From NCBI RefSeq assembly GCF_030718205.1, contig NZ_JAUZQF010000002.1:248001-312000 (forward strand): a stretch of 64,000 nt of DNA, written 5' to 3'. The notes beneath the pieces were generated by a model. The model saw nothing but the letters and a program-made list of their open reading frames with translations, searched no databases and was not told the DNA's origin. Position numbers and translations under genes: made by a program. Below are positions 16,778-25,198 of this stretch, in pieces. This DNA comes from Nonomuraea turcica. Lineage in GTDB: Bacteria; Actinomycetota; Actinomycetes; Streptosporangiales; Streptosporangiaceae. Position 1 is the stretch's first letter, and every line of letters starts with the position of its first letter.

Positions 16778-18052
16778 TCAGCGAGCCCCGACGGCGGGCG
16801 CCCTCTGCGGGAACAGGCTGTCGAACACCGCTACCCGATCGAAGGACATCGCGCGGGCGCGGGCGCGAAGCTCCAGGTCCTGCCGCTCGGCGGCGGTCAT
16901 GTCCAGGACCACCCGGTCCACAGCGGCGGCCAGACCGGCGATGTTCCCGGGCTCGACGATGACGGCGGTGTCGCCGACCGCCTCGAGGGTCCCGCCCGTC
17001 ATGGTGGTGATGATCGGTCCACCGCCGGCCAGCATCTTCTCGGCCAGGGCGATGCCGAACGTCTCGACGAAGTCGGGCTCGGGCTTGGTGGGCAGCGCGT
17101 AGGCCGCACAGCCACGCATGAGCAGTGGCTTCTCCTGGTCGTCGACGTCGGTGAGGAACACCACCCGGTCGTCCTCCGCGGCCATCGCCCGTACGTGCTC
17201 CAGCACCGGCCCGGTGCCGGCGACGACCAGTTTCACGCGCGACCGGCAGCGCATCTGGCCGAAGGCGGACACCAGGTCGTAGATCCCCTTGGCCGGAGTC
17301 ACCCGGGACAGGAACAGGATGTACCTGTCACGCTCCAGACCGCGGTGCGCGAGTGCGGCGTCCACGTGCGCCGGATCCAGGTTGAGAAAGGCGGCGGAGT
17401 CGATCGGCGGGTAGCTGACGGTCACGCGGCGCCGGCATTGCTCGGCGAACGTGGTGCCGCACTGGGCGTCCACCTGCTCGGCCGAGGCGACGATCTCCTG
17501 CCGGGTGTACTCGGAGACCGCGACGACCTCGTCGTTGGCCAGGAATGTGGTGAACAGCACGGTCGCCGCGCCGAACCGGCCTTCCCGCAGGCATGACTTG
17601 ATCACGTTGGTCACGTCGGAGCCGACCGCTTTCGCGATGGTGTGGACGTTCGGCGCGAACCCGGCCGCGCGGGCGGCCGCGACCGCGTCCACCACCACCG
17701 AGGTGTGCGGAGAGAGGTACATGGACAGGCAGATCGTGGGCACCGGTTCGGCGAGCAGCTCGACGAGGCGGCCGGTGAGGCCGGCCTGGTGGCGCCCGTC
17801 CGGTACCCGGTAGTCCCCGACCGCCTCCGGCCGCTCCACGGTGATCCCGGCGCTGTACGGCAGCAGCCGGTCCAGCGGTTTGAGCGGCAACCCGGCCGCC
17901 TGCAGCGTCGCTATCGGCCAGGTCAACAGCCGTACGTCGGAGAACCCGCGGATCAGCGCCACTTCGGCGAGGTTGCGGGCTTCGCCGGAGTGACCACAGA
18001 TGACCGGGTCAGCTCTGACCACGATGACGAGACGGCGACGGATGTGGGTCAT
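16778..18052 (-). CDS. GT4-type glycosyltransferase
   Basis: This is a 424-residue cytoplasmic glycosyltransferase of the GT-B fold. The C-terminal half has the donor-site pattern: RYILFLSRVTPAKGIYDLV, then VVAGTGPVLEHV, and the ETFGIALAEKMLAGGGPIIT segment with the conserved E-x7-E. The donor is a nucleotide sugar that cannot be named from sequence. The ATG at 18052 overlaps the GH92 stop by four bases (ATGA) and has a GGAGG site. Coupling of a transferase to a mannosidase without a secretion signal suggests intracellular remodelling of a mannose-containing glycan or glycoside. Confidence 0.85.
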   Translation of the reverse strand: MTHIRRRLVIVVRADPVICGHSGEARNLAEVALIRGFSDVRLLTWPIATLQAAGLPLKPLDRLLPYSAGITVERPEAVGDYRVPDGRHQAGLTGRLVELLAEPVPTICLSMYLSPHTSVVVDAVAAARAAGFAPNVHTIAKAVGSDVTNVIKSCLREGRFGAATVLFTTFLANDEVVAVSEYTRQEIVASAEQVDAQCGTTFAEQCRRRVTVSYPPIDSAAFLNLDPAHVDAALAHRGLERDRYILFLSRVTPAKGIYDLVSAFGQMRCRSRVKLVVAGTGPVLEHVRAMAAEDDRVVFLTDVDDQEKPLLMRGCAAYALPTKPEPDFVETFGIALAEKMLAGGGPIITTMTGGTLEAVGDTAVIVEPGNIAGLAAAVDRVVLDMTAAERQDLELRARARAMSFDRVAVFDSLFPQRAPAVGAR

Positions 18053-20154
18053 CGCGTTTCCTCCGGTGTTGCGGGTGGATCGGAAAGGGATGGCGGGCGG
18101 ATCCCCCATCCCCACGCTGACGGCTCCGGGCCCAGCCGCAGATGCAACCGGCCGCCGCGGTGCACGGTGGCGGCGCTCAGGTGCGTCGCGTGCAGGGGTT
18201 TGCCGTTGAGGGTCGCCGACTGGACGTATTGCGGTGGTGGGTCACGATCGATGCCGTCGACGCCGATCGGCCGCTCGCGGTGCCCGCTGGTCTCGATGAC
18301 GAACTCGTTGCCGCCGGCCTGGAGCACGGCCCGGTCGAACGCGGGCGCGTTGACCAGGAACAGGTTCTGGCCGGCGATCGGGAACAGCCCCAGAGACGCC
18401 CAGACGTACCACGAGCTCAGGCCGCCGGAGTCGTCGTTTCCGGGCAACCCGCCAGGTCCGGTGCCGAACTGCCAGGTCAGCGCCGCTTGGACCACCTGGG
18501 CCGTGCGGTCGGGTCGGCCCGCGTAGTGGTAGGCCCACGGCGCCTCCATGTCGGGCTCGTTGTTCAACCCCTCGAACCGGTTCAGGGCGTATCCGGCCGC
18601 CATCTCCGCCGGCTGCGGGCGACGGCCGGGCTGCGTCACCGGTGCGGCGTCGAAGCCGAAGAACCTGTCCAGCTTGTCGATGAAGTCCTTGTCACCGCCG
18701 GCCAGGGCGATCCTCGCGGCCATGTCGTGCAGCAACCGGAACGAGTAGTTCCACTTGCCGCCCTCGTAGAACTCCGAGTCGCGCAGCAGTCCCGTGCTCG
18801 GGTCGAAGGCGTTGGACCACTGACGGCTGCGGTCCTCGAGATCGTCGGCCAGGCGCCGGTCGTTCAGCGCCCGGGCGACCTGTGCCGTGCAGTGGTGGCC
18901 GTAGGCGAGGTCGAGGGTGTGGGTGATCGGGTGCACCACCCCGTGCTCGAAGAAGTCTTCGCCGTACAGGCGGCGCAGGTCACCGACCATGTGCACGAGC
19001 GCCCAGCTCCAGTCCAGCTCCGCCCGGCCGAGCGCGTGGGCGTCCGCCAGCGCGGTGTGGACGAGCGCGCTGGCCTGGCGGAAGAACCGGTCGGCGCCGC
19101 GGGACATCCGATAGCCGACGGGGAAGTTGCCTTCCTCCTCGCAGACCCGGATCAGCGACTCCAGCAGGTCCTCGAACCGGTCCGGGACGATGGCCGCGAG
19201 CAGTGGCAGCTGTGTCTTGTAGATGTCCCACATGGTGCACACGTCGAACGCGAACGGCCCTTGGTTCGGCCAGAACGGGCTTTCGTCGTCGGCGATGCAC
19301 GGCTTGATCAGCGCATGGTAGAGCGCCGTCGCGAACACGGTGCGGCGTGCGGGCGTGCCGCCCTCGACCTGGACACGGTCGAGGTGCTCGCCCCAGCGGG
19401 CCTGGGTCCGGGAACGCACCAGGTCGAACGCCTGCTGCCCGTCCCCGCACTCGCGCTCCAGGTTCTGGCGCGCCTGGTCGCACCCGCGCAGCGAGAACCC
19501 GAGCCGCACCTCGATGGTCTGCCCCGGTGCGGCCGGGCCCATGAAGAGCATGCCGAAGGGCCGGAGCGTGGTGTGCCGGATGCTGTCGAAGTCCAGGCGC
19601 GTGCCGCCGTCGATGAGCCGCCGGTCGTACCAGAGCATCTGCCGCCAGCCCGGGCTGTCGACGTCCAGGTACACCGACAGCGGGACGCCCTCCATCACCA
19701 CCGTGCCTTGGGCCCGGCCGTGGCCCATGCTCTCCACCTGTGCCCGCAACGGCACGGTCTGGCCGAGCTCGATGGCCAGGCCGCCACAGGACAGATCGAT
19801 CACGACGCGGGCGCTGCTGTGCGCGGGAAACGTGTAGCGATGCACGGCGACCTTGGCGCCGACGGTGAGCTCGCAGCGAACCCCGGTGTCCAGGGTGGCC
19901 GCGTAGTAGCCGGCCTCCGCCACCTCGTCGTGCAGCCGCCAAGCCTCCCCCAGCGCGTCCAGCGGCTGCACCATCGGGGTGACCCGGACGTAGTTGTAGT
20001 ACTTGCGGATCGCGCCGGTGCCTGACTGCTGGAAATGGGTGAACCCGGATGCCTGCAGCTGCTCGAACATCTCCTCGGGCACGCCCTCGGTGTTCTTCGC
20101 GTACCGGCCGTATCCGGTCGGGTACGCGCCGGAGTAGGCGCAGGCCGACACCAT
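18049..20154 (-). CDS. GH92 alpha-mannosidase-like protein (first canonical start)
   Basis: From the first canonical ATG at 20154 the protein has 701 residues. It is a GH92 exo-acting alpha-mannosidase: TMWDIYKTQLPLLAAI, GGKWNYSFRLLHD, FEGLNNEPDMEAPW and GLPGNDDSGGLSSWYVW are family landmarks, the last holding likely catalytic acids. GH92 enzymes are calcium dependent. No secretion signal precedes the domain. The ATG has no ribosome site, and the conserved GH92 opening is encoded in frame upstream of it (see 20155-20298), so the annotated N-terminus is almost certainly too short or the gene is damaged there. Confidence 0.88.
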   Translation of the reverse strand: MVSACAYSGAYPTGYGRYAKNTEGVPEEMFEQLQASGFTHFQQSGTGAIRKYYNYVRVTPMVQPLDALGEAWRLHDEVAEAGYYAATLDTGVRCELTVGAKVAVHRYTFPAHSSARVVIDLSCGGLAIELGQTVPLRAQVESMGHGRAQGTVVMEGVPLSVYLDVDSPGWRQMLWYDRRLIDGGTRLDFDSIRHTTLRPFGMLFMGPAAPGQTIEVRLGFSLRGCDQARQNLERECGDGQQAFDLVRSRTQARWGEHLDRVQVEGGTPARRTVFATALYHALIKPCIADDESPFWPNQGPFAFDVCTMWDIYKTQLPLLAAIVPDRFEDLLESLIRVCEEEGNFPVGYRMSRGADRFFRQASALVHTALADAHALGRAELDWSWALVHMVGDLRRLYGEDFFEHGVVHPITHTLDLAYGHHCTAQVARALNDRRLADDLEDRSRQWSNAFDPSTGLLRDSEFYEGGKWNYSFRLLHDMAARIALAGGDKDFIDKLDRFFGFDAAPVTQPGRRPQPAEMAAGYALNRFEGLNNEPDMEAPWAYHYAGRPDRTAQVVQAALTWQFGTGPGGLPGNDDSGGLSSWYVWASLGLFPIAGQNLFLVNAPAFDRAVLQAGGNEFVIETSGHRERPIGVDGIDRDPPPQYVQSATLNGKPLHATHLSAATVHRGGRLHLRLGPEPSAWGWGIRPPSLSDPPATPEETR

Positions 20155-20298
20155 GCCCAGCGGCGACGTCGCACCCGGATGGGTGTTGCCTACCTGGGGT
20201 TTCGGCCACCACCAAGTGGCGGCCAGACCGCGTGCTCGAGGCAGGTCGGTCGCCGCGGTGCCGATGAAGGGATCAACGTTGTCGAGGATGGCGGGACT
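20155..20298 (-). other. In-frame 5' extension of the GH92 gene lacking a standard start codon
   Basis: Reading the GH92 frame upstream of 20154 gives DNVDPFIGTAATDLP and then PQVGNTHPGATSPLG, the usual N-terminal GH92 sequence. The frame is closed by TAG at 20299-20301. Between that stop and the VDPFIGT segment there is no ATG, GTG or TTG; the candidates are ATC at 20289 or a later CTG at 20244, both without a ribosome site. A rare start codon, a lost start codon or an upstream frameshift would each explain this. The rest of the gap to 20423 holds the leader of the divergent kinase gene. Confidence 0.65.
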
Positions 20299-20423
20299 CT
20301 ACCCAGAGCGATCCCGCCTTAGGTTTCGGCCAGGTGAACTCCGTTCCCCAGCGGCACAAAAATCCCTCGCTGTCGATCTACCTGACTATTGTGATCTCCA
20401 TCTGTCGGAGGGGAGCACAGCTG

Positions 20424-22157
20424 ATGGCTACGGGCGGGTCCGAGGCGTCTCTGGGAAGCCGGTACGTCCTTCTGGACGAGATCGGCGCCGGCGCGATGGG
20501 GACTGTCTGGCGGGCACGGCACCGGGACACCGGGGAGATCGTGGCGGTGAAGCTGCTGCGCGACAGCCTCGCCGGCGACCAGGACCTGGTTCTGAGGTTC
20601 GTGCAGGAACGCAACGTGATGCGGACCCTACGTCATCCCAATATCGTCACGGTGCGCGACTTCGTCATCGAGGGAGAACGTCTCGCCCTCGTGATGGACC
20701 TCATCGAGGGCGGCGATCTCCGTACCCTCCTCCACCAGCGCGGCACCCTGCGTCCGGCGGAAGCGGCCCGGCTGATGGGCCAGGTCGCCGACGCGCTGGC
20801 GGTCGCGCATGCCGTGGGCATCGTGCACCGTGACGTCAAGCCGGGCAACGTCCTGATCGACGCGGCCACGGGACAGGTGAGACTCTCGGACTTCGGCGTG
20901 GCCCGCATCGTCCACGGCCCGGGCCTCACGCAGACCACCTCGATCATCGGCACACCCGTGTACCTGTCCCCCGAGGTGGCCGAAGGCGGCGCTCCCACTC
21001 CGGCGGTGGACGTGTACGCCCTGGGTCTGATCTTGTACGAGCTGCTCGCCGGGCGCCCGCCCTTCGTCGGCGACCACCCGATGGCGCTGCTCAGGCAACA
21101 TGCGATGGCCATGCCGCGGCGGCTGCCGGGAATGCCTGACGCCCTGTGGTCGGTCATCTCGGCCTGCGCCGGGAAGGATCCGGCCGGACGTCCCAGCGCC
21201 CGGCAGGTGGCGATGGCGCTGAGCGAGGCGGCGCCGTCGCTGGCCGAGTGGCCCGCCCTGCCTCCGGTCCCCAGGCAGGAGGCGCCGTCCGTGACCTCCG
21301 AGTCCCTCCCTTCGCCGCCTCCTGCGCCCGCTGCCGGAACGGACGGCGTCTCCACCGCAGCCCGGACCTCCCCGGCCGGCGACGGGACCGTGGCCTCGAC
21401 TCGGCGCGGACGATCCCGGCAGCGGCTGGTCATCGTCGCGACCACCTGCATGGCGCTGGTGCTCAGCGCGGCGGCAGTGGCCGTCGTGGCACCATGGCGG
21501 GCACCGGATGCGGGGGCCGCCGCGCCCGTTGCGGCCGGCGCCTCGATCCCATCGACCGACGATCCGCCCGCGACAGCCGGCACCCCGTCCACCGCGAAGG
21601 AAATCTCCCCAGCGCGTTCACCCAAGCTACGGACGGAGCGGAACCCTACCCCGGAGACAACCGTTTCCGAACCGCCCACCCCGCCGCGTTCGACCAAGCC
21701 GGAGACGACCCGCGTCCGAACTCCCCAGCCGAAACGATCGACGCCCACGGCGGTCGAGCCGACGGACGACAAGCGCACGCCCGAACCCGCGGACCCGACG
21801 CCGAGCTGGCGATGCCGTGCCTGGGTCTCCACGGGCACCGGCAGCGGCACGGAGATGTCGCCCTGTATGGCCATGGTGGGCGATACCTTCTACCTGCAAG
21901 GGCGGATCAGAGGATCCAGCTCGGTACGTTCGGACATCCACGTCCAGTTGTACAACACCGACGCGGATACCAACATCTCGCAGCCCTTCATCTGCACGAA
22001 CGTCTCCCCCTCGAACGCGGGTGGGATCGCCACCTGCGGCCCGTTCAAGGTCACGGCTCCGCGCACCGGAGCCAAGACCGACGTACGCCAGCGGTGGAGG
22101 AGAACGGGCACGGCCGCTTACGGCGGCGGCGCGGAGAGCCCCTGGGTCCTCTGGTAG
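20424..22157 (+). CDS. Membrane Ser/Thr protein kinase
   Basis: This is a 577-residue Hanks-type kinase. The cytoplasmic kinase domain (about residues 12-275) has IGAGAMGTVWRA, the VAVKLL Lys, HRDVKPGNVLI, DFGVAR and GTPVYLSPE. A Pro/Ser/Thr-rich linker leads to one transmembrane helix (LVIVATTCMALVLSAAAVAVV), then an external Thr/Pro-rich spacer and a C-terminal domain of about 100 residues with two or three Cys pairs but no PASTA repeats. The external domain is the likely sensor; I do not recognise its family. The ATG at 20424 has a GGAGGGGAG site. Its last 40 bases overlap the convergent hydrolase gene. Confidence 0.93.
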   Translation: MATGGSEASLGSRYVLLDEIGAGAMGTVWRARHRDTGEIVAVKLLRDSLAGDQDLVLRFVQERNVMRTLRHPNIVTVRDFVIEGERLALVMDLIEGGDLRTLLHQRGTLRPAEAARLMGQVADALAVAHAVGIVHRDVKPGNVLIDAATGQVRLSDFGVARIVHGPGLTQTTSIIGTPVYLSPEVAEGGAPTPAVDVYALGLILYELLAGRPPFVGDHPMALLRQHAMAMPRRLPGMPDALWSVISACAGKDPAGRPSARQVAMALSEAAPSLAEWPALPPVPRQEAPSVTSESLPSPPPAPAAGTDGVSTAARTSPAGDGTVASTRRGRSRQRLVIVATTCMALVLSAAAVAVVAPWRAPDAGAAAPVAAGASIPSTDDPPATAGTPSTAKEISPARSPKLRTERNPTPETTVSEPPTPPRSTKPETTRVRTPQPKRSTPTAVEPTDDKRTPEPADPTPSWRCRAWVSTGTGSGTEMSPCMAMVGDTFYLQGRIRGSSSVRSDIHVQLYNTDADTNISQPFICTNVSPSNAGGIATCGPFKVTAPRTGAKTDVRQRWRRTGTAAYGGGAESPWVLW

Positions 22158-23494
22158 ACGACGCCCGCCGGGCAGGCGGGGAACAGCGGGCGGGTGCCCG
22201 TGGACCAGGCGTCGGGGTCGGTGAATCGGCACCCGTAGCCGGGGTTCGACACGGTGGCCGCGTCGGTCACGTCGTCCCCGGCGGGTCGCGGGCTGCCGCG
22301 TTCCCATCGGACCAGGTCGTCCCAGGCGGCCCCGACCTCGGCGTCGCTGAACTCGCAGTGCCCCACCGCCCGGATCGCCCGCTGCACCAGCAATCCGTCG
22401 CGCCCGTGACGGGACACGTCGGCCCGGTAGTGCTGCTCCATGGAGAACGGCACGAAGTTGTCACCCAGGTTGTGCAGCGAGAGCACGGGCACGTCGATCC
22501 TGCCGGAGACGGCGGGCACGGCGGTCAACCGGTGTGTCCTGCGCGCCACCGGATCCTCGGGAGGCACCCGCTGCACGCTCGCGTCGACGTTCACCGGCGC
22601 GTCCGGCCGGTAGCTGGTGTCGAGGTTCGTTGCCACCCTGCCCGGCTCCTGTGCCAGCGTGCCTTCCCCCGCCGGTCCCGCGAGCCCGAACAGGAAGTCC
22701 TTCCAGTACGCGAAGGCGGCATGCGCCCCGGGACGCTCGCCGCCGCCGAGGTTGACGACGATGGCGCGGAACTGCTCGCCGAGCTCGTTCACCGGACCCG
22801 AGCCGGCCAGCCCCAGCCGTTCCTGGATCTTCGGCACGGCGGAGGTGGCGTAGTCAGCGGGGAACGGGTAAGCGGGCACGTCCGCCAGATCCTGCGCGAC
22901 GAGGTGGTAGTCGAGGAAGAAGTCGAACAGTTCGTGGTCGCCGAGCACCCCGCACATCGGCAGGGCCGCGTCGTAGTAGCCCGGATACTGCTCGAGTGAG
23001 CGGACCGTGACATGACCGCCCATGGACACCCCGGCCAGGAACGTCCGCCGCGGCTTGCCCACCACGCGCCCGAAGTGATCGGCAAGGTCGCGGGTGCTCA
23101 GCACGCCGGCCCGCACGTCATAGTCGTTGGCGTAGTAGGAGGACGCGGCCCACGCATAGCCCTGGTCCAGCAGGCGCCGCCGCAACCCGTAGCCGGGCGG
23201 ATCCACGGTGAGCACCCGGGTGTCGCCACGGAACCCGTGGGCCCACATCAGCAGAGCGCCGTTCCACCGTGGCGGCACCTCGATGTCGAAGGCCGCATGC
23301 CCGTGCACCCCCTGCAGGACCCGGCTCGGCCGTCCGCCCACGATCATGGGCTCCAGGGGCGGGTTGTCGATCGTGTAGCCGGGTAACGGCTGGTCGTCCC
23401 GTACGTGCCCACCGGGCGCCGCGTCCGCGGCGGTGGAGGTGAGCAGCACGGCCGATAACGCCATGGCGGACAGGATCAAGCTCCGACGGCGCAT
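22118..23494 (-). CDS. Secreted alpha/beta-hydrolase (lipase/esterase-like)
   Basis: This is a 458-residue secreted enzyme. A signal peptide (MRRRSLILSAMALSAVLL, cleavage near ADA-AP) is followed by an alpha/beta-hydrolase domain: WAHGFRGDTR around the oxyanion region, GVSMGGH as the nucleophile elbow with Ser, GDNFVPF with the probable Asp, and GHCEF with the catalytic His. The C-terminal ~60 residues hold two Cys that may pair. The substrate is unknown. The gene is convergent with the Ser/Thr kinase and their last 40 bp overlap. Confidence 0.88.
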   Translation of the reverse strand: MRRRSLILSAMALSAVLLTSTAADAAPGGHVRDDQPLPGYTIDNPPLEPMIVGGRPSRVLQGVHGHAAFDIEVPPRWNGALLMWAHGFRGDTRVLTVDPPGYGLRRRLLDQGYAWAASSYYANDYDVRAGVLSTRDLADHFGRVVGKPRRTFLAGVSMGGHVTVRSLEQYPGYYDAALPMCGVLGDHELFDFFLDYHLVAQDLADVPAYPFPADYATSAVPKIQERLGLAGSGPVNELGEQFRAIVVNLGGGERPGAHAAFAYWKDFLFGLAGPAGEGTLAQEPGRVATNLDTSYRPDAPVNVDASVQRVPPEDPVARRTHRLTAVPAVSGRIDVPVLSLHNLGDNFVPFSMEQHYRADVSRHGRDGLLVQRAIRAVGHCEFSDAEVGAAWDDLVRWERGSPRPAGDDVTDAATVSNPGYGCRFTDPDAWSTGTRPLFPACPAGVVYQRTQGLSAPPP

Positions 23495-23551
23495 CTGCCG
23501 TCACCTCCGGGGCGACCTGCTCGGGCGGGTGATGATTCGTTCATACTCCGA

Positions 23552-23604
23552 GCGGCCGTGCAGAGGAAGGGTCCGCTGAGCGGCCCTGCAGAGGAAGGGC
23601 CCGC
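23552..23604. repeat. Tandem 25-bp imperfect direct repeat, 28-bp period
   Basis: Two copies at 23552-23576 and 23580-23604 differ at two positions. Both contain TGCAGAGGAAGGG flanked by GCGG and CCGC arms, so each could form a small hairpin. They lie just after the stop of the DUF899 gene (read leftwards) and may act as its terminator. Confidence 0.6.
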
Positions 23605-23614
23605 CGGGCGCCGG

Positions 23615-24298
23615 CTACCCCTGCGCCGGCTCGGCGGCGCCGTACGCGTCGTGCCAGTTCCACCACTCGTACGGCGGGGTCTGGGGATAGCCTTCGGGCG
23701 AGTCCTCCCACTCCTCCTGCCGTCCGAGCGCGGTCATGTCGAGGTAGCTCCAGGTGCTCCCCAGCGCCTCGTCGCCGCGGTTGTTGATGAAGTAGGTGCG
23801 GAACACCCTGTCGCCGTCGCGGATGAACGCGTTCGTGCCGTGCCATTGGTCCACGCCGAAGTCGGCGTCGAACTCGTCGGTCAGCGTGTACCAGGGCATC
23901 GTCCAGCCCATCCGCGCCTTCACCCGCTCGATGTCCGGCTGGGGCGCGCGTGAGACGAAGGCGAGGGTGGTGTCGCGGGCGTTCAGATGGGCGAGGTGGC
24001 CGACATGATCGGCCACCATGGAGCAGCCGACGCACGCGTGGTCGGGCCAGCCCTCCACGCCGGGATCGAAGAAGGCCCGGTAGACGATCAGCTGACGGCG
24101 GCCCTCGAAGAGGTCCAGCAGGCTCGCCCTGCCCTTGGGTCCGTCGAACGCGTAGTCCTTCTCCACCGCCATCCACGGCATCCGCCGGCGCTCCGCGGCC
24201 AGCGCGTCCCGGGCGTGGGTCAGCTCCTTCTCCTTGACGAGCAGCTGCTCGCGCGCTGCGTCCCACTCTCGCGGTGTGACGATCGGTGGTGTCTTCAT
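23615..24298 (-). CDS. DUF899 thioredoxin-like protein
   Basis: This 227-residue cytoplasmic protein belongs to the DUF899 family, which has a thioredoxin-like fold. It carries a CVGC pair in the segment HACVGCSMVADHVGHL, then LAFVSRAPQPDIERVKARMGW and a late YFINNRGDEALGSTWSYLD. The biochemical role of the family is not known; the CxxC suggests redox chemistry. The ATG at 24298 has a GGAAGG site eight bases upstream, while the GTG at 24307 lies on top of that site. It follows the ArsR regulator by five bases and is probably in its operon. Confidence 0.88.
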   Translation of the reverse strand: MKTPPIVTPREWDAAREQLLVKEKELTHARDALAAERRRMPWMAVEKDYAFDGPKGRASLLDLFEGRRQLIVYRAFFDPGVEGWPDHACVGCSMVADHVGHLAHLNARDTTLAFVSRAPQPDIERVKARMGWTMPWYTLTDEFDADFGVDQWHGTNAFIRDGDRVFRTYFINNRGDEALGSTWSYLDMTALGRQEEWEDSPEGYPQTPPYEWWNWHDAYGAAEPAQG

Positions 24299-24303
24299 GA
24301 TGT

Positions 24304-24699
24304 TCACCTTCCTTGGTCAGCCGTGCCGTCTCGGTCTTCGCCGCGCGGAATTGTGGCGTCTTTGCGCGCGTCTCGGTCAAGGTGGTCCTTCAATGCCCCG
24401 AGCGGGCTGTCCCAGTCGCGGGCCAGCGCGGCCAGGAACTGCTGCGCCACCCGCATCGGCGCGGAACGCAGCCGGTAGCGCACCCGGCGCCGCTCCCCCG
24501 GCTCTGCCGTCACCAGGCCGGCCTCGGCCAGCAGCGCCAGATGCTTGGCGATCGCCTGCCGCGTGATCGGCAGCCGGCCCGCCAGGTCGGTGGCCGTGGC
24601 CGGCCCCTCTGCGGCCAGCGCGGCCAGGATGGCCCGCCGGCTCGGGTCGGCCAGTGCTATGAAGACCTGCTCGGCGATCGCCTCGCTATCAGCCGGCAT
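24304..24699 (-). CDS. ArsR-family transcriptional regulator
   Basis: This is a 131-residue winged-helix repressor (QVFIALADPSRRAILAAL, then PITRQAIAKHLALLAEAGLV and the EPGERRRVRYRL wing). No Cys-based metal site is visible, as in the ArsR subgroup paired with SRPBCC proteins. The ATG at 24699 overlaps the SRPBCC stop by 11 bp. It should bind the paired dyads at 25140-25180 in front of the SRPBCC gene and so repress its own operon. Confidence 0.9.
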   Translation of the reverse strand: MPADSEAIAEQVFIALADPSRRAILAALAAEGPATATDLAGRLPITRQAIAKHLALLAEAGLVTAEPGERRRVRYRLRSAPMRVAQQFLAALARDWDSPLGALKDHLDRDARKDATIPRGEDRDGTADQGR

Positions 24700-25120
24700 C
24701 GAGGTGGCCGGCCAGTTCGCCGAGCTCGCGCGCCCACCCCTGGACGTGGCCGTCGTACGCCTCGCGGTAGACATCCTCCGGCAGCTGGGCGAAACCGGTC
24801 TCGACCACCCGCAACCGGGTGCCCGCACCGGCCGGTTCGAGCGTGAACTCGACATAGGTGCGGCGCGGATCATCGTCGGGCAGCTCGTGGATCTGCCAGG
24901 TGAACCCGAACACCGTCGGCTCCTCCACCCGTTCCACGCGCATGTCGACCGCGGACCCGTCGGACCACCTCATCTGGGCCGCCCCGCCCGGGCGCAGGTC
25001 GATCGTCGCCTCGTTGCCGAACCAGGCGCCCAGCCCTTCGGCCGTGGTGAGCGCCGCCCACACCTTGTCCGGCGGGTGAGCGAGCTCTACGGTCCGCTCG
25101 ATGCGATCAGGGAAACCCAT
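24689..25120 (-). CDS. SRPBCC/AHSA1-type ligand-binding protein
   Basis: This 143-residue protein has the START/Bet-v1-like fold of the AHSA1 family. Landmarks are IERTVELAHPPDKVWAALTT, LGAWFGNEA, FGFTWQIHELPDD and the C-terminal HVQGWARELGELAGHL. Family members bind small hydrophobic ligands; no ligand is known here. ArsR-SRPBCC pairs are common in actinobacteria. The ATG at 25120 has a GAGG site. It is the first gene of the SRPBCC-ArsR-DUF899 operon and sits directly after the double-dyad promoter. Confidence 0.88.
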   Translation of the reverse strand: MGFPDRIERTVELAHPPDKVWAALTTAEGLGAWFGNEATIDLRPGGAAQMRWSDGSAVDMRVERVEEPTVFGFTWQIHELPDDDPRRTYVEFTLEPAGAGTRLRVVETGFAQLPEDVYREAYDGHVQGWARELGELAGHLDAG

Positions 25121-25139
25121 GGACAACCTCTAACAAGTA

Positions 25140-25186
25140 GCAACCGTTCGGTTGCCACATTATGGCAACCGAACGGTTGCGTCAAG
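25140..25186 (-). promoter_or_regulatory. ArsR-controlled promoter with two matching dyad operators
   Basis: A perfect 17-bp inverted repeat (25140-25156 and 25164-25180) is separated by seven bases. Each arm is itself a dyad of CAACCG and CGGTTG with a two-base centre. On the minus strand a -35 (TTGACG, 25186-25181) and -10 (CATAAT) have one dyad between them and the second just after the -10, the expected layout for an autoregulated ArsR operon. The same repeat could also form a hairpin behind the GH43 gene, but no T-tract follows. Confidence 0.75.
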
Positions 25187-25198
25187 AGGAGTGCGTTG

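Noticed and set aside
14918..17596. An 892-codon open frame on the plus strand
   Set aside because: It lies antisense to MarR, FUSC and the GT4 gene, has Arg/Gly/His-rich composition and no domain sense. It is a shadow of high-GC codon bias.
25140..25180. The 17-bp inverted repeat as a terminator of the GH43 gene
   Set aside because: The repeat surrounds a -10 element of the SRPBCC operon and is built of two identical dyads, which fits an operator better; no T-tract follows.
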